Positions 37,495-45,729 are shown, counted from the first letter of the stretch. The stretch: 64,000 nucleotides of DNA from Ideonella sp. WA131b (GCA_023657425.1 JAGTJW010000001.1:806001-870000); one strand, 5' to 3'. The notes: a model not told the origin generated them from the letters alone. A program made the numbers and translations.

Positions 37495-39383
37495 GCGCCC
37501 GTGTCAGCCTGCAGGCCAGGGTCGAGCAGTACCTGGCCGAGCGACGCCTGCTGGGCTTCAAGCTCGACAACATGGCGCACCGACTGGCGAGCTTCGCGCG
37601 CTATGTGGCCAACGCCGGCCATGCCGGACCGCTCACCGTCGATCTGATGGCGGACTGGGCGCGCCAGGCCAAGGCCGGCCACGGCGACCGCGCCACCTTG
37701 GCGCGTCGGCTGAAGATGCTGCGGCCGTTCACGGCTTGGTTGCGCCAGTTCGACCCTGCCACCGAGGTGCCCGACGAAGCCGTCTTCGGTCGATTGCCAG
37801 GGCGGATGACGCCGCACGTCTACCGTGAACCCGAGATCGTCGAGTGGCTGGCCGCGGCCAGGCAGCTCGGGCCCCAGGGTGGACTGCGCCCGGCGGTGAT
37901 GGAGACGCTGCTCGGGTTGGTCGCCTGCACAGGGCTGCGCATCTCCGAGGCGCTGGGCCTGCTCGATGCCGATGTCGACCTGCGCGTCGGCTTGCTGACG
38001 GTCCGGCAGAGCAAGTTCGGCAAGACACGCTTGGTGCCGCTGCATCCGAGTGCCGTCCACGCATTGGAGCGCTACCGAGATCAACGCGCGCGCCATGTGA
38101 GCACAACGCCTGAGCGGCCGTTCTTCGTTGCCAGCCGCGGGCAGTTGCTGGGGCAGCCCGTCGGGGATCGCCAGGTCCACCGCGTCTTCGGTGATCTGCG
38201 CCGCCAACTGGGATGGGTCGATCGAGGCAGCCATGGCATGCCGTTCCTCGACCACTTGGAACAAGACCGCGGCAACACGGTGCGCACCCGCAATGCCCGG
38301 CTGGCGGCGATGCGCGCGTTCCTGAAGTTCGCCGGGCACCGCGACGTCAACGCGCTGCACATCGTCGAACAGGCCCTGGGCGTGCCGATGAAGCGCTACG
38401 AGCGGCCGATGCTCGGCTTCCTGTCGCGCGAGGAGATGCTGGCGATCATCGGCAAGCCGGGTTCAAGCTGGACCAGCCAGCGCGACCATCTGCTGCTGCA
38501 CATGCTCTACAACACCGGTGCCAGGGTGTCGGAGATCATCGGCGTGCGGCTGGCCGATGTCGTGCTGGAAGGTGCGGCCTGCGTGCACCTGCATGGCAAG
38601 GGGCGCAAGCAACGGACGATGCCGCTGTGGCGCTCGACGGTGAAGGCAGTTCGATCATGGTTGAGGTTCAACCCGGACCTGCTGCCAGCCTCGACGCTGC
38701 TGCCCAACCGGGATGGGCACACGATGACAAGGAACAACGTCGCGCAGCGCCTGGCGCTGGCAGTGGTGGCGGCGACTCCGAAGGTGCCCAGCCTGCGTGA
38801 CCGGCACATCTGCCCGCACACCATCCGCCACACGACGGCCATGCATCTGCTGCAGTCGGGCGAGCCGATCGATGGCATTGCCCTGTGGCTTGGTCACGAG
38901 AGCCCGACGACGACGCATCAGTACACGGAGGCCAACCTGGCTCCCGACTCAAGCCCCTTGAGCCTCTTCGACTTCGGCATCCTGTGCTCGACGATGCACA
39001 ACGCCTGGGTGCGTTGCACCTGTGGTCGCTTGGAGAGCCGCTACCGCTACAGCGCCGGCTTCGTCTACAACAACTACCCCTGGCCCCTGCTGCGGAGCGA
39101 CAAGCACGACCGGGCTTTGGCCCAGACCGCACAAGCCGTGCTCGACGCGCGCTTGGCGCAGGCCGGCCAGACCTTGGCCGCCTTGTACGACCCAGACACC
39201 ATGCCACCCGCGCTGGTGAAGGCCCACCGCGAGCTGGACCGCGCCGTCGATGCCGTCTACCTGGCCGAGTTGCCGCCTGGCATGAAGACCAAACCCAAGC
39301 TCGCGGGCGACGCCGAGCGCGTGGCGTTCCTGTTCAGCCTGTACCAGCACCTCACCGAGCTGGCCGCGCCGGCCGAGCAGTGA
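37491..39383 (+). CDS. In-frame chimera: recombinase B / recombinase C / MmeI-like methyltransferase C-terminus
   Basis: 630 residues, ATG at 37491, no internal stop. Residues 1-245 are the N-terminal and early catalytic part of a tyrosine recombinase (EQYLAERRLLGFKLDNMAHR; CTGLRISEALGLLDADVD with the first Arg) that breaks off at WVDRGSHG before its H-x-x-R and Tyr. From about residue 250 (FLDHLEQDRGNTVRTRNARL) a second recombinase begins mid-domain and keeps its full catalytic set: TGARVSEI, HTIRHTTAMHLL, LGHESPTTTHQY. From about residue 490 (LSLFDFGILCSTMHNAWVR) the C-terminus of an MmeI-like enzyme follows (GRLESRYRYSAGFVYNNYPW; LYDPDTMPPALVKAHRELDR). So two deletions fused three genes. 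Probably inactive, though the middle recombinase catalytic domain is intact. Confidence 0.85.
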   Translation: MSARVSLQARVEQYLAERRLLGFKLDNMAHRLASFARYVANAGHAGPLTVDLMADWARQAKAGHGDRATLARRLKMLRPFTAWLRQFDPATEVPDEAVFGRLPGRMTPHVYREPEIVEWLAAARQLGPQGGLRPAVMETLLGLVACTGLRISEALGLLDADVDLRVGLLTVRQSKFGKTRLVPLHPSAVHALERYRDQRARHVSTTPERPFFVASRGQLLGQPVGDRQVHRVFGDLRRQLGWVDRGSHGMPFLDHLEQDRGNTVRTRNARLAAMRAFLKFAGHRDVNALHIVEQALGVPMKRYERPMLGFLSREEMLAIIGKPGSSWTSQRDHLLLHMLYNTGARVSEIIGVRLADVVLEGAACVHLHGKGRKQRTMPLWRSTVKAVRSWLRFNPDLLPASTLLPNRDGHTMTRNNVAQRLALAVVAATPKVPSLRDRHICPHTIRHTTAMHLLQSGEPIDGIALWLGHESPTTTHQYTEANLAPDSSPLSLFDFGILCSTMHNAWVRCTCGRLESRYRYSAGFVYNNYPWPLLRSDKHDRALAQTAQAVLDARLAQAGQTLAALYDPDTMPPALVKAHRELDRAVDAVYLAELPPGMKTKPKLAGDAERVAFLFSLYQHLTELAAPAEQ

Positions 39384-39465
39384 GTGGCACGGTCCGTCGC
39401 GCACGACGCCGCAGGCCGCGATAACCCGGAAGCGGGTTTTCCCGCAATCGCGAACAATCACACCC

Positions 39466-40236
39466 ATGGAAGCGCAGCGCATCCGCATCGCCTTGCACGA
39501 CGAGTCTGCCGGCTACGCCGTGTCGCCGGCACGCGTGCCGCTGGCCGTGCTGCGCGCCTTCGCCAAAGACGTCGACGAACTTCTGCGCGGTGATGCCGGT
39601 GATCTGCCGGCCCGCGAGCTGGAAGTCGCCGTGGTCGATGGCTCGCTGGCGATCGAGACCCAGCCCACCGCCAACCCCGGGCTGGTGCAGGACCTGCGCC
39701 TGCTGGCGAGCTCGTCCTTGATCAACGGCATGAACGGCAAGCGCAGCGCGGTGGTGGAACGCTGGCAGCGTGCCGCCCGGTCGACGCGGCAGGTGCGCTA
39801 TGAGGTCACTGCAGCGTGGCTGCCCCGCTCGGTGGTGATCAGCGCCGACAGCGACTTCCACACCGACGACGCCGACCAATGGGTGCGTGTCGAACGCTAC
39901 GTGCAGGGCGAGGTCTTTGAACTCGGCGGCCTGAACAACGTGAACGCCCACCTGCGCCTGGCCGATGGTTCGACCATGCTGGTGAGCGCGGCCCGCGATG
40001 CTCTGAGCAAAGACCCGAAGAACCGCCTGTTCAAGCAGGCGCTGGTGCGCATCGTCGCGGACTACAACGTGCAGACCCGCGAGCATCGCAACGCGCAGCT
40101 GCTGGGCTTCGAGCCCCAGGACAACCGGGTCGACAAGCAGGCGGTCGCGCGCATGCTGGCCCGGGGCCGGCAGGCCTGGGCCGATGTGCCCAGCGCCGCC
40201 GACTGGGTGGAAGACCTCCGGGGCAACGAAGCTTGA
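39466..40236 (+). CDS. Hypothetical protein, 256 aa, upstream of a PIN gene
   Basis: ATG at 39466, 82 bp after the methyltransferase end. It begins EAQRIRIALHDESAGYAVSP and has no signal, membrane helix or known motif; predicted mixed alpha/beta with RVERYVQGEVFELGGLNNVN and HLRLADGSTMLVSAARDALS in the second half. Its stop overlaps (TTGA) the start of a PIN-domain gene that is cut after about 17 codons. The coupling suggests a two-gene unit, perhaps defence-related given the restriction-enzyme neighbour, but no function can be named. Confidence 0.75.
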   Translation: MEAQRIRIALHDESAGYAVSPARVPLAVLRAFAKDVDELLRGDAGDLPARELEVAVVDGSLAIETQPTANPGLVQDLRLLASSSLINGMNGKRSAVVERWQRAARSTRQVRYEVTAAWLPRSVVISADSDFHTDDADQWVRVERYVQGEVFELGGLNNVNAHLRLADGSTMLVSAARDALSKDPKNRLFKQALVRIVADYNVQTREHRNAQLLGFEPQDNRVDKQAVARMLARGRQAWADVPSAADWVEDLRGNEA

Positions 40237-40285
40237 GCGCGTTCCTGGTCGACACGAGTTTCCTCATCACCCTGGCGGACGACTC
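40233..40285 (+). pseudogene. PIN-domain protein, 5' stub
   Basis: MSAFLVDTSFLITLADDS is the first strand and first catalytic Asp of a PIN ribonuclease (FLVDTSFLITLADD). The gene is then replaced by GGGGTCA-type repeats and a transposase fragment. Only about 17 of some 140 codons remain. Confidence 0.7.
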
Positions 40286-40286
40286 G

Positions 40287-40347
40287 AATCTGTGGGGTCA
40301 GAATCTGTGGGGTCACAAATCTGTGGGGTCAAAGATCTGTGGGGTCA
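40287..40347 (+). repeat. Four copies of (A/G)ATCTGTGGGGTCA at 15-16 bp spacing
   Basis: Units start at 40287, 40302, 40318 and 40334; each is 14 bp with at most one change. They lead into a GGGGTCAAGTCTCCCATCTC end identical to the flank of the REP-associated transposase at 42955. This looks like stepwise duplication at an element boundary, not a CRISPR. Confidence 0.8.
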
Positions 40348-40490
40348 AGTCTCCCATCTCTCTTCCTTCCTCAACCCTCTCTGAGCCTTGGCGATCAGGC
40401 GGCTCACATGCGACAACGACAGGCCGCTGTGTCGCGCCCACTGTGTCATGGTCACGCCAGCGATCGTGTGGGCCTGCCGCAGTCGCTGAA
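40343..40490 (-). pseudogene. REP-associated (Y1) transposase, C-terminal fragment
   Basis: About 148 bp are nearly identical to 42956-43102, the 3' end of the transposase gene there, including the downstream GGGGTCAAGTCTCCC flank. It codes the C-terminal HTH (QAHTIAGVTMTQ ... SGLSLSHVSRLIAKA). Beyond 40490 similarity stops abruptly. Confidence 0.82.
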
Positions 40491-40513
40491 CCGGGGGCGG
40501 CGTTGAGCCGCGC

Positions 40514-40975
40514 TCAGGCCTCGGCCTCTTCGGTGGGTTCGGCCTTTGCCTGCCACCCCCGCCGAGGCGTGGTCTTCAGCACCAGCCGCTGGTGGATGAG
40601 CCGCTCCACGTCGTTCACGCGCTGCATCACGCGCGCGATGGTCTCGTTGCCGTCGTGCCGCTCGCTCCACAGCAGCCGCAGGTGCTTGTCGGCCAGCAGC
40701 GGGATGCGGCTGCGCTTTTCCCATAGCGCCACGCTCTGCTCCGACACGCCCAGCAATCTTCCCAGCGAGGCCTGCGACAGCAGCAGATGCTGGCGCAGGT
40801 AGCGGAACTCGGCGCCGGTCAGATGGCCCGGTTTGCGTACCAGCGTCGCGCAAATGGAGTAGATCAGGCCATCGAGGTCGTGGATCGCCGTGGCATCACC
40901 GTAGGGGGTCTTTCGCGTCTCGTAACCGTTGGCCAGCCAGACGTTCCGCAGTCCTCCGTCATCGAATTTCAACAT
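40514..40975 (-). CDS. HTH antitoxin-type regulator
   Basis: 153 residues from the ATG at 40975. The N-terminal region LKFDDGGLRNVWLANGYETR is followed by a helix-turn-helix at about residues 52-85 (GAEFRYLRQHLLLSQASLGR, LLGVSEQSVALWEKRS), and a C-terminal helical tail. It starts two bases after the stop of a DUF4258 gene, toxin first, as in HigBA and MqsRA systems. It probably neutralises the DUF4258 protein and represses the operon. Family match is by HTH and context. Confidence 0.82.
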   Translation of the reverse strand: MLKFDDGGLRNVWLANGYETRKTPYGDATAIHDLDGLIYSICATLVRKPGHLTGAEFRYLRQHLLLSQASLGRLLGVSEQSVALWEKRSRIPLLADKHLRLLWSERHDGNETIARVMQRVNDVERLIHQRLVLKTTPRRGWQAKAEPTEEAEA

Positions 40976-40977
40976 CG

Positions 40978-41292
40978 TCACTCCTTCAGGTCGATCACCG
41001 TGACCACAACGACCCCGGGGTGTTCGTCGCTCACCGCGGCCACAGCCGCCAGCTCGCGCCCGGCCACGTAGTGCTCCATGCGGCACACCAAGGTACCGAG
41101 CCGAGCATCCGGCTCGGCCGGCCTGCGCAAACGCCCATTCCGCAAGACCTCGAGCACCAATGCCATGCCGATATGCCGCTGCTTCATTCGCAGCCGGCAG
41201 TGCACGGTCACGAAGACGCTGGCCGCATCAAGGCTGCGCTTCCGGATCAGCGCCTGCAACTGCGCCATCGAGAGGCTGTGCATCGAAGCCAT
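40978..41292 (-). CDS. DUF4258 protein, probable toxin of a toxin-antitoxin pair
   Basis: 104 residues. The DUF4258 pattern is visible: VFVTVHCRLRMKQRHIGMAL (H/R-rich helix) and GRLRRPAEPDARLGTLVCRMEHYVAG, then VAAVSDEHPGVVVVTVI. This fold resembles RelE/BrnT-like small ribonuclease toxins. The gene is immediately upstream of an HTH antitoxin gene, and a perfect 7-bp dyad with a TATACT element lies just before its start. An alternative start is the ATG at 41283, giving more leader. Confidence 0.78.
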   Translation of the reverse strand: MASMHSLSMAQLQALIRKRSLDAASVFVTVHCRLRMKQRHIGMALVLEVLRNGRLRRPAEPDARLGTLVCRMEHYVAGRELAAVAAVSDEHPGVVVVTVIDLKE

Positions 41293-41293
41293 A

Positions 41294-41312
41294 ACCTATA
41301 AAAAGTATAGGT
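41294..41312 (-). promoter_or_regulatory. Operator/promoter of the DUF4258-HTH pair
   Basis: ACCTATA-AAAAG-TATAGGT is a perfect 7-bp inverted repeat with a 5-base spacer. On the minus strand it contains TATACT, a near-consensus -10 element, about 12 bases upstream of the first toxin codon. Binding of the antitoxin here would shut the promoter; inferred from symmetry and position. Confidence 0.65.
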
Positions 41313-41373
41313 GACCCCGCGGCGATGCGCTACAGCATCGCGTCCCGCGCCGCCACGTCCTCGGGCGTGCCCG
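41306..41373 (-). pseudogene. Duplicated, internally deleted uvrA 3' end
   Basis: Reads [13 protein letters not shown]-stop on the minus strand, against [20 protein letters not shown] plus LRAML-stop in the real uvrA (46051 onward). About 36 bases are missing in the middle. The copy extends 20 bases past the stop (to TATAGGTGAC) with a few changes. It is a direct repeat of 46026-46130. Confidence 0.82.
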
Positions 41374-41683
41374 AGCCAGGGTCAGGTCTCGCCTGTTGCC
41401 GGAGCGGAACTTGGGGTCAGGTCTCTCCTGTTGCCTAACCACCCGCCACAGGCACATGGCGACAAAGTCTGACGGCGCAGACGCCGGAGCGCTGAACGGA
41501 CTGCTCGCGCACTGGTCCGCTCGCTGGGGCTGCGGCCGGGGCCGCCGCCGCCAACGCCATCGACCCCACACCCGGCCCCATGGCCCGGCTGAACCCCCTT
41601 CTGACGCCAGGGTAGTCCTGCACCGTCTCCGCCTACCCGAAGAATGTGGCGGCAAGATCGCGCGAGAAAATCTGGAGAACCCC
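41374..41683. other. Gene-free stretch with REP-like motifs upstream of the desaturase
   Basis: Holds two copies of (A/G)GGGTCAGGTCTC(G/T)CCTGTTGCC (41378-41400 and 41413-41435). The remaining 250 bp shows no gene; it ends with the desaturase ribosome site CTGGAGAACCCC. Confidence 0.6.
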
Positions 41684-42913
41684 ATGGCCTTGCACACCGG
41701 GGCGCCGAAGGCGCCGGCTGGCGGTCTCGACCCCTCGCCCACGGCGCAGCCCGGCATGACGGACGAAACCTGGGAAGGCGCGCAGGTGCGCGGCCACGTG
41801 CGCCCGGTCTCGGGCTACACGCGGGCCGACCTGGTGCGTGCGCTGGCGCGCTTCCGCCAGCTCGACACCGCCCTGGGCGTGCGCCTGCTGGTGGTGGACC
41901 TGCTGATGATCGCCGGCGGCTTCGCCCTCGTGCTGCTGGCCGATGCGCTGTGGCTGCGCGTGCTGGGCTCGCTGCTGGTGGGCTTCAAGCTCGGCGCCGT
42001 CTACACGCTGGCGCACGACGCCGTGCACGGCAACCTCGTGCGCGGCGCAGCGCTCAACCGCTGGATCGCCACCTTCTGCTACTGGCTCACCTTCCACAAC
42101 TACCGGATCCGCCAGTACGACCACCTGCAGCTGGGCCACCACCCGCACCTCAACGGGCCGCAGCACGACGCCTGGCGCCCGCTGAGCCCGCAGGAGTTCG
42201 CGGCCGTGTCGCCCCTGCGGCGCGCCTGGGAGCGCTTCCTGCGCGCGCCCATCGTCGTCTCGTTCTTCGCCTACGGCGTGGCCGAGCGCTGGTGGCGCGC
42301 CGAGTTCTTCCTGCCGGCGCCGATGCCGGCGCGGCACAAGCCCGAGGCGCGCTGGCTGCAGGCCGCGGTGGTGGCCTGGATCGGGGTGCTGGTGGCGCTG
42401 GGCGTGGCCTCGGCGCAGTGGCGCGGCAGCCCGGTGTGGCTGGAGGTGCTGCTCGTCTTCGGCGTGCCGGTGTTCCTGTTCCAGACGCTGCAGGGGATGG
42501 TGCTGTACGTGCAGCACACGCACCCCGACGTGCCCTGGTTCGGCCCCGGCGATGCCCTGATCGAGCGCTTCGGGCCGGAGTCGCTGACGGTGCACGTGCA
42601 GGCGCCGCGCATCCTGGGCGCCGGCACGCACGACATCCTTGAGCACCCGGTGCACCACGTCGTGCCGGCCATCCCCTGCTACCGGCTGCACGCGGCGCAG
42701 GCCGAGCTCAGCCGGCTGCTGGGCGCGCACGCGCTGCGCACGCACCTGTTCGCCTTCCGGCGCCTGGCCCAGGTGATGCGCACCTGCAAGCTCTACGACT
42801 ACGAGCACCACCGCTGGACCGACTTCGCCGGCCGGCCGACGGCCACGACCCAAGCCGCCGCGCTGCTCGCCGAGCGGGCGACGGCGCCGGCTCACCCCCC
42901 GCTGGCGGCCTGA
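41684..42913 (+). CDS. Membrane fatty acid desaturase family protein
   Basis: 409 residues from the ATG at 41684, seven bases after GGAG. Di-iron histidine boxes are present: HDAVH (about residue 113), HLQLGHH (about 148), and HDILEHPVHH near residue 320. Two pairs of membrane helices (about residues 65-110 and 225-275) frame them, as in FADS-type proteins. It should introduce a double bond or hydroxyl into a lipid acyl chain or carotenoid, using reduced ferredoxin or similar. Neighbours are mobile DNA, so no pathway is implied. It may be cargo of the island or a core gene stranded in it. Confidence 0.87.
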   Translation: MALHTGAPKAPAGGLDPSPTAQPGMTDETWEGAQVRGHVRPVSGYTRADLVRALARFRQLDTALGVRLLVVDLLMIAGGFALVLLADALWLRVLGSLLVGFKLGAVYTLAHDAVHGNLVRGAALNRWIATFCYWLTFHNYRIRQYDHLQLGHHPHLNGPQHDAWRPLSPQEFAAVSPLRRAWERFLRAPIVVSFFAYGVAERWWRAEFFLPAPMPARHKPEARWLQAAVVAWIGVLVALGVASAQWRGSPVWLEVLLVFGVPVFLFQTLQGMVLYVQHTHPDVPWFGPGDALIERFGPESLTVHVQAPRILGAGTHDILEHPVHHVVPAIPCYRLHAAQAELSRLLGAHALRTHLFAFRRLAQVMRTCKLYDYEHHRWTDFAGRPTATTQAAALLAERATAPAHPPLAA

Positions 42914-42953
42914 GCGTCGCGCGGGTCAGGCGGACGCCCTTCAGCAGAGGGAG

Positions 42954-42973
42954 TTAGGGGTCAAGTCTCCCAT
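42954..42973 (+). repeat. REP-like end motif at the 3' side of the transposase gene
   Basis: GGGGTCAAGTCTCCCATCTC, shared exactly with 40343-40362 and present in inverted form (ATGGGAGACCTGACCC) three times beyond the 5' end of the transposase gene. Confidence 0.75.
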
Positions 42974-43759
42974 CTCTCTTCCTTCCCCACCCCACTCTCT
43001 GCCTTGGCGATCAGGCGGCTCACGTGCGACAACGACAGGCCGCTGAGTCGCGCCAACTGTGTCATGGTCACGCCAGCGATCGTGTGGGCCTGCCGCAGTG
43101 CCTCGGCACGATCTCCATCGCACTTGGCGAGGTGCTCGTGCCAATCGAAAACAACCAGCGGGCGCCGCTGCGTGCGCGGGATCGGGCGTGCAGCCAGGCG
43201 CTGCGGTTCGGCCTGTGCCTGCATGCGATGAACGAAGTTTTCGTCACCCAGATAGATCTGGCCGCGCAAGGCCGTCTGCCAGAACTGGGCGTCTTCGGCC
43301 TTAGCGCCATCTACCAAGGCGCGGTAACGTCTGATCGCCAGCTGTCGATCGCGCGCCGTGGTGACTGGTCGGCCGATGAGGTAGCCATGCAGGCCGTCGG
43401 TGTCCAGCCAACTTGGCGTGGGCGTCAAGCCCAGGTGGGCGCGGCAGCTCGACCACTCCCAGTTCGCGGGCTCTGCCACCAAGTTGGCCGCCACCGGGTT
43501 GCGCTCGATGTACCGACACAAGGAGAGCAGGTACGCGTCGCGATTGACCAAGATGGCCTTGAAGCGCCCTTGGAACAGGTGCCCTACAAGGCCGTGGCGT
43601 CGATTGAACGCCTGTGTATACACCCCATTGAGGTGCCGCATGAAGCGCGAGAGATTCGACTGCCTCGTATGCACCACGAGGTGATAGTGGTTGCCCATCT
43701 GGCACCACGCCAACACCTCGGCGTCGAATCGTTCGGCCGCCTGCGCCAGCACCTCTAAC
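42961..43759 (-). pseudogene. REP-associated tyrosine (Y1) transposase, main part (5' end split off by IS)
   Basis: Codes VLAQAAERFDAEVLAWCQMG then NHYHLVVHTRQSN with the HUH-type metal motif, the LFQGRFKAILV stretch, and a C-terminal HTH. The first 35 codons are missing here but are found at 45730-45836 on the far side of the IS element. Rejoining the two parts without one TCTAAC copy gives 906 bases, a 301-residue uninterrupted protein (...DRSRQLE-VLAQAAERF...). RAYT proteins move or copy REP-type repeats. Confidence 0.9.
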
Positions 43760-45723
43760 CTGAAGTTCCCCGCCCCAACGTAAGGCGTGGCTGAGCCAAG
43801 TATCTGTCACGACTCACAATTTCGGCCCTTCCGGGCCTTTTTTGTGCCTGACTGTGTAGTCACTAAAAAGTGTTGCTTCTGTGCGCCTTCTGAGGCAGAA
43901 TTGCCAGCATGGCATCCCGCACAGGAACCGCTCACGTCGTCACCACCAAGCGGGCGTACAAGGACAAGGTCTACTTCACCCACCTGCTGCGCCGCAGCTA
44001 CCGCGAAGACGGCAAGGTCAAGAACGAAACCCTGGGCAACCTGTCCCACCTGCCCGATGCGCTGATCGACATCATCCGGCGCTCGCTGCAAGGCGAGACC
44101 TTCGTTCCCGCCTCCCAGGCCTTCGAGGTCGTGCGCTCGCGCGCCCATGGCCACGTGCAGGCCGTCGCTGTGGCCATGCAGCGCCTGGGGCTGGCCTCGG
44201 TTGTCGCGTCGCAGCCCAGCCGTGAACGCGACTTGGTGCTGGCCATGGTGGCCTCGCGCATCGTGCAACCCGACACCAAGCTGGCCACCTCCAGGCGCTG
44301 GCACAGCTCGACCCTGGCCGAGGACTTCGGCGTTGCTGACGCCACCGAGGACGATCTGTATGTCGCCATGGATTGGCTGCTGACGCGCCAGGACGCCATC
44401 GAGAAGAAGCTCGCCGCACGTCACCTGCGCGAGGGTGCATTGGTGCTGTACGACTTGTCTTCGAGTTACTTCGAGGGCAGCACCTGCCCGTTGGCCAAGC
44501 GGGGCTACAGCCGCGATGGCCGGCCCGGCACGTTGCAGGTCAACTACGGGCTGCTCACCGATGCGCGTGGCTGCCCTGTGGCGGTCTCGGTGTTCGAGGG
44601 CAATACGTCGGACAGCCTGACCTTCCTGCCCGCCGTGCAGCGTGTGCGCGAGCGCTTCGGCCTGGCGCAGGTGGTGATGGTGGGCGACCGCGGGATGGTG
44701 TCGCAAAAGGCCATCGACGAGCTTCGCGGCCAAGGCGGCATCGACTGGATCACAGCGCTCAAGAGCGTCTCGATCCGCTCCCTGGTCGAGCAGGGCCATT
44801 TGCAGCTGGGCTTGTTCGATCAGCGCAACCTGGCCGAGATCACGTCGCCCGACTATCCCGGCGAGCGCCTGGTAGCCTGCCGCAACGACGCCCTGGCCAG
44901 GCTGCGGGCGCACAAGCGTGAGAGCCTGCTGCAGTCCACCGAGGCCTTGCTGGGCCTGGTCAAGGCCAGCGTGGATGCGGGCCGGCTCACCGGGCAGGAC
45001 AAGATCGGCGTGCAGGTGGGCAAGATCATCAACCGCCACAAGGTGGCCAAGCACTTCGAGCTGAGCATCGGAGATGCGGCGTTGAACTGGGCGAGAAGGC
45101 AAGACGCCATCAACGCCGAGGCGGCGCTGGACGGGCTGTATGTCATTCGCACCTCACTGGACGCCAAGCGCATGGGCGCACCGGATTGCGTGCGCAGCTA
45201 CAAAGCCCTGTCCAACGTGGAGCGGGCGTTCCGATCATTGAAGACGGTGGACCTGAAGGTGCGGCCCATCCACCATCGGTTGGCCGACCGGGTGCGCGCG
45301 CACATCCTGCTGTGCATGCTGGCGTTCTACGTCGAGTGGCACATGCGCGAGGCCTGGCGCGAGCTGATGTTCGCCGACACCGATCAGGCCGCCAAGGCCA
45401 CGCGCGATCCAGTAGCGCCAGCCATGCGCTCGGCTTCGGCAAGCGCCAAGGCTGCATCGAAGGTGCTCGAGGACGAGCAGCCTGCGCATAGCTTCGCAAC
45501 CCTGATGGCAGAGATGTCCACCCTCGTGCGCAACACCTGCCGCGCACCGAGCGCTGGCGCAGATGCGCCAACCTTCGAGGTGCTCACCACCGCCACGGCA
45601 CACCAACAGCGCGCCATGGCGCTGATACAGGCCATCCAGCCGTAGTCAGAAAACCAAACCCGAAATCCATCGCAAGTGGTTGATGGAAAAGGGCAATTCG
45701 GCTCGGGTGTGGGGGAACTTCAG
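43760..45723. mobile_element. IS1634-like insertion sequence (1964 bp)
   Basis: Ends are CTGAAGTTCCCC and GGGGAACTTCAG as inverted repeats, with TCTAAC on both sides (43754-43759 and 45724-45729) as a 6-bp target duplication. It carries one transposase gene. It splits the REP-associated transposase gene. Confidence 0.9.
43909..45645 (+). CDS. IS1634-family (IS4-type DDE) transposase
   Basis: 578 residues. N-terminal region HVVTTKRAYKDKVYFTHLLR typical of IS1634; catalytic core with LVLYDLSSSYFEG (first Asp), VVMVGDRGMVSQKAIDEL (second Asp) and the YREK-like ALSNVERAFRSLKTVDL (Glu), followed by VRPIHHRLADRVRAHILLCM. Cut-and-paste transposition of the surrounding element. The gene is complete, so the element may be active. 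Confidence 0.92.
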   Translation: MASRTGTAHVVTTKRAYKDKVYFTHLLRRSYREDGKVKNETLGNLSHLPDALIDIIRRSLQGETFVPASQAFEVVRSRAHGHVQAVAVAMQRLGLASVVASQPSRERDLVLAMVASRIVQPDTKLATSRRWHSSTLAEDFGVADATEDDLYVAMDWLLTRQDAIEKKLAARHLREGALVLYDLSSSYFEGSTCPLAKRGYSRDGRPGTLQVNYGLLTDARGCPVAVSVFEGNTSDSLTFLPAVQRVRERFGLAQVVMVGDRGMVSQKAIDELRGQGGIDWITALKSVSIRSLVEQGHLQLGLFDQRNLAEITSPDYPGERLVACRNDALARLRAHKRESLLQSTEALLGLVKASVDAGRLTGQDKIGVQVGKIINRHKVAKHFELSIGDAALNWARRQDAINAEAALDGLYVIRTSLDAKRMGAPDCVRSYKALSNVERAFRSLKTVDLKVRPIHHRLADRVRAHILLCMLAFYVEWHMREAWRELMFADTDQAAKATRDPVAPAMRSASASAKAASKVLEDEQPAHSFATLMAEMSTLVRNTCRAPSAGADAPTFEVLTTATAHQQRAMALIQAIQP

Positions 45724-45729
45724 TCTAAC

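Noticed and set aside
37491-39383. A functional recombinase-methyltransferase fusion enzyme as a new system
   Set aside because: Each part breaks off mid-domain at the junctions and the methyltransferase catalytic core is absent, so a deletion scar is the simpler reading. Reported as a finding with that caution.
40287-40347. CRISPR-like array of four 14-bp units
   Set aside because: Units are too short, spacers are only 1-3 bases, and the array runs into a transposase fragment.
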